NCBI GenBank assembly: GCA_003024785.1
Contig: PUQB01000718.1
Location: forward strand, 46,362-110,361
Source: Selaginella tamariscina
Taxonomy: Eukaryota > Streptophyta > Lycopodiopsida > Selaginellales > Selaginellaceae
DNA length: 64,000 nt
Reading direction: 5' to 3'
The notes below the pieces were generated by a model. The model was not told where the DNA came from. It was given only the letters and a program-made list of their open reading frames with translations, and made no database searches. Position 1 is the first letter of the stretch; every line of letters begins with the position of its first letter. The translations under genes were made by a program, and so were the position numbers. Below, piece by piece: positions 60,873 to 64,000 of this stretch.

Positions 60873-62359
60873 CTGAAGTTGGAGGAGCCTCAGCTATTGG
60901 TGTTGTTTCAGCATGTGCAAAGAAGGTGTGGGAGTAACAATTGGTGTAGAATTAAATGCCGGTTGCAGAGGAGTTGGTGAGGAATAGCTACTGAAGGTGT
61001 GGGAGTACTTATTAATGGTGTGGCAGAAGGTGTAAGGGAATACTCCTCCTGTACAAAATTTACATTCTACTGCTCAAATGTTGTCCAATCTATTGCAAAA
61101 ATATATGCATACTGTTACCTGGCTGCACTAGAACCTCCTCGTGCCATGTTTAAATTATCACTGGATTCACAAAGACACGATACTGATCCACGAACACACA
61201 ATACCCTAACCTTTATCCTAATTCAATAAACATTAACTAAATCTTGTTAAAATTACTAACCGGGGGGAGCACCCCTAAATTTTACATTCAATTTACTAAA
61301 ATAGTTAAGTTAACTTAACTTAACTAATTTGGTGTGAGTACAAACATTTAATAAACCCCTGTTAAGTTTCACCTTAACAAGTTTTAGTAAATCTAAACTA
61401 AACTAATTTGGTGTGAGTGTGATTCAGTTTAGTTAAATCCATTTTAACTATTGGTGTGAGTGCGCTGAGAATAAACTTAATTAACACAATTAACACTAGA
61501 GGTTGAGGAGTTCCCTCTCTGGTGAGAAATTTATAAATATATATTTATGTTTTTGTAACTCGATATTAATTTTCAGGAAAGATACTATAGAGATCGAGAC
61601 ATGGTGGCAGTTACAATTAGGAAAGACAGTTGGAAAAGAATGGATCATTAGAAACCCAATGACTAACAAGCTATTTGCAAGAGCAACAAGGTGTATATAT
61701 ATATGTGTGTGTGCTTACAAAATGATAATCAAGGTTTTCACAGTTCAATGTTGATGATTAACAAGTCGACTAGACGACTTTGTATGCCCTTAGAATGTCT
61801 AAATGAGATCACTCAGTTCTTTTTAGATCCTCCAAGGTACAGAAGAAGAAAAATTGTGTCTAAAATGAATAATTATGTCTTATGGCACAGGTTTGTGTTT
61901 GAGAAGAATCACCCCTTGAAAACTTCAAGCTGGACCACATTAAACATGGAATTAAGGTATGAAATGCTTCCTTATTCAAAGAACTTCCGCTGATCTGGAG
62001 TTTCCAGCCCATGGCTGAAGACATTGATATGAATAATCACGTCAATAATGTGTCTTACATCAGCTGGCTGCTTCAGGTATATATATATATACACACATGA
62101 TGATATATAGTTTCTTTGACATTTACATAATATATCAGGGGTTACCGATTGAGTTGCAAAAGGCATGTCAGTTGAAATCTATCTCTCTAGAGTATAAACG
62201 AGAGTGCATGCAAGACGATGAAATTATGTCAAAGTCTTATTGCTGCCATTCTGTCTCTTCTTCTTTGCTAGATTTTAATCATGCATTAGAATTAGCTCGA
62301 GATGGTAAAAGAGTTTGCTATGGAAGAACAACATGGGAGAGAAAATGAACTTAGGATGT

Positions 62360-63340
62360 GGGGATTTTGCAAGTAAGCTATAATGGGGATCATTTGCCTG
62401 AATTGTTCTTAGAATATTCTGTGTAAGATTTTTGTTGCATGTGAGAAATTATTAATTAAAAACTATTTTATCATTAAAATAAACAAGACAAGCTTGGATA
62501 TGCTTCATGTTTCACGCTCGGAATATTATAAATATATTTATATATATTCATGGCTTATATTGAAAAAGATTAAGGAATTATGTTGAAAATAAAATATGTA
62601 AATAAAAACCAATAAATATGATTAACTTACATCTATAGGTATGTAATTAATACATATATCTACATTTAATGTAATATCAAGGAAAAAATGAAATTCCTTA
62701 CATATGTATTCTTTTAATACTTATAAGATTAATAATTTAATTTTGTTTTAGTTTGTGTAATTATTAATTACTGTGTATTTATAAACACATAAATGTTATG
62801 TGTATAATAATATAATCATTGTATAATTATTAAATAACGTTGTTTGTTTTTATACATATATGTATGTTACATGATATGTTTGTATTTTCTTTGTGTTTAT
62901 AATATAATGCCACATGCAGGGCACTCAATTAAAGCTTACCTCATATTTTATTTAAACATTATTTATTATCACCTAATAATATGAAAGGCTTTTAGGTAAA
63001 TGCATATTCTCTCATATATGCAGGTTTTTCATCACACATTTTTTCTGGATAGCAAGTTTTAATGTAATCGTGATTAACATTAAATCATCACACACACACT
63101 TGCTGCACCACTACTCACACACACACACACTCTTGTAGTGTAACTGTCCATATGCATGCACACACACTTGTAGTGTAACTAGCACACACACATTTGTAGT
63201 GTAAATGTCCATATGCACGCACACACACTTGTAACGTCATTGTTCACACACTTGTAATGTAACTAGCACACACACATTTGTAATGTAATTGTCCATATGC
63301 ATGCACACACACTTGTAACGTCATTGTTCACACACTAAAT
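62360..63340. repeat. 3' flank of copy B with CACACA / TGTAGTGTAAC repeats
   Basis: Matches 36,230-37,110. The repeat of CACACACTTGTAGTGTAAC / TGTCCATATGCATG units is longer here (63,090-63,335, about six units) than in block A. Confidence 0.7.
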
Positions 63341-63344
63341 TAGG

Positions 63345-64000
63345 GCATGTAAATGTAATGTAAGGTTCATTTGCCAACTTACATGCATTTGCATTTTCAG
63401 TGTTTTAAGTAAGCATAAATGCAATTTGCATAAACACTAATTAATGTTATTATTTAAATAATTGAGAAAATTTATTTAATAAGTTTTTAGGCAAGTGAAA
63501 CAGTAAAAGGGCGCCCGCCGTCTCTAGAAGAAAAGATTAAGATGTTTATTCTGAAAAAGATTGTGCATGGATGAAAAATCAGATAATTTAACATTTAAAA
63601 ACCCTATAATTATAAGATCTTAAGCAAATTGTTGAACAGACCCATAATTAAATTAGTATTTAAATTAGATTCATGTGTAACAATAATGAACCCAAACATT
63701 ACCATCACATATTCACACCTAGAACATCTAGAATTGTAGGTGAGTTTTTAAGTTTTATAACTTATTAAATTTTTAATTTATGTATTTTTGATAAGATTAA
63801 AAACAAACTTTAGTATCGCAGCGAACTTAAGATTATTTATTATATGAAAGTGCTAAATAAGAACAATGTTGAAAATGTGATCGCCGTGAAGTTACATCTT
63901 TCAAACTCATTAAATTAAAATTTTCTCACTATTCTGGAACATTACATATAAAATGAATATTACATGTTTATATATTTTTGAATTGGTAATTAAAATATAA
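63345..64000. other. AT-rich end segment
   Basis: No gene seen. 63,343-63,372 (AAATTAGGGCATGTAAATGT...) is the reverse complement of a stretch near 33,722-33,752 in block A. Confidence 0.5.

Larger units (their letters stand above)
58235..61467 (-). mobile_element. PIF/Harbinger DNA transposon (3.2 kb)
   Basis: The ends form inverted repeats: CAGCCCACTCCCACCGACAG at 58,235 and CAGCGCACTCACACCAATAG read leftward from 61,467. AGA flanks both sides (58,232-58,234 and 61,468-61,470), and copy A has the site once (CAATACAGAATAAAC, minus strand near 35,220), so the target duplication is 3 bp. Both genes typical of the superfamily are present: a DDE transposase (58,554-59,907) and a Myb/trihelix-like partner (60,121-60,872). 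Sub-terminal (TTAAGTTAAC)-like words crowd both ends. Confidence 0.88.
57810..62348 (+). pseudogene. Acyl-ACP thioesterase copy B, inverted exon and transposon insertion
   Basis: Exon 1 is at 57,815-58,045 (YRGKF... region; one extra base near 58,010). Exon 2, EVAVNHTDATWSTEG to LIWVFKN, is on the opposite strand at 58,110-58,225. A PIF/Harbinger element follows (58,235-61,467), then the rest in normal order: end of exon 2 from 61,498, KDTIEIETWWQ (about 61,578), SMLMINKSTRRL (61,745), MAEDIDMNNHVNN (62,010-62,050) and the last exon (62,140-62,348). The in-frame TGA seen in copy A is also here, and the exon before it has further losses. It cannot make an enzyme. Confidence 0.85.

Overview
The window is land-plant nuclear DNA. 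It holds plant gene families (acyl-ACP thioesterase, BAHD acyltransferase, cytochrome P450, PPR), TTTAGGG-type repeats, chromodomain Ty3/gypsy elements, and hAT and PIF/Harbinger transposons. Every intron I could bound is very short, mostly 53-61 bp, and the PPR repeats are of the MPERD...W type. Both suit a seedless plant, most like a lycophyte such as Selaginella. This lineage call is inference, not proof.

Layout. Positions 1-10,365 hold two adjoining, broken copies of a chromovirus (Ty3/gypsy) on the minus strand. From about 11,225 to 37,100 lies block A of a segmental duplication: P450 relic, PPR relic, hAT transposase relic, acyl-ACP thioesterase locus, then a CA-rich tail. Block B (about 52,235-63,340) repeats the same order. 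Between the blocks are old LTR-derived repeats (38.9-46.6 kb), including a 2.7-kb inverted LTR pair and a solo LTR with a perfect target duplication, and then a BAHD acyltransferase gene (48,958-50,399, minus).

The most interesting object is a 13,853-bp terminal-inverted-repeat element at 14,281-28,133, inserted in the block-A hAT relic. Block B keeps the empty site (55,221-55,228), which shows an exact 8-bp target duplication, ATATGTAT. The element carries a DUF7869-type putative transposase (minus), a ParB-like plus methyltransferase-like gene (plus), and an FCP1/HAD-like gene (plus). The first two genes diverge from a 6-kb centre. That centre is bounded on both sides, directly upstream of each gene, by clusters of a perfect 18-bp palindrome, GGCGGGATTAATCCCGCC, with about ten exact and some twenty near copies. 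I know of no description of this combination. It may be an uncharacterised transposon group whose ParB-like or transposase protein reads an array of palindromic sites.

Block B carries its own later event: a 3.2-kb PIF/Harbinger element inserted in a thioesterase intron, followed by an inversion of that exon plus the element. Most genes here are decayed. The least damaged host genes are the BAHD gene (one frameshift, with Glu replacing the catalytic His) and thioesterase copy A (one frameshift and one stop). Single-base indels are frequent in this window, so some frameshifts could be assembly errors.
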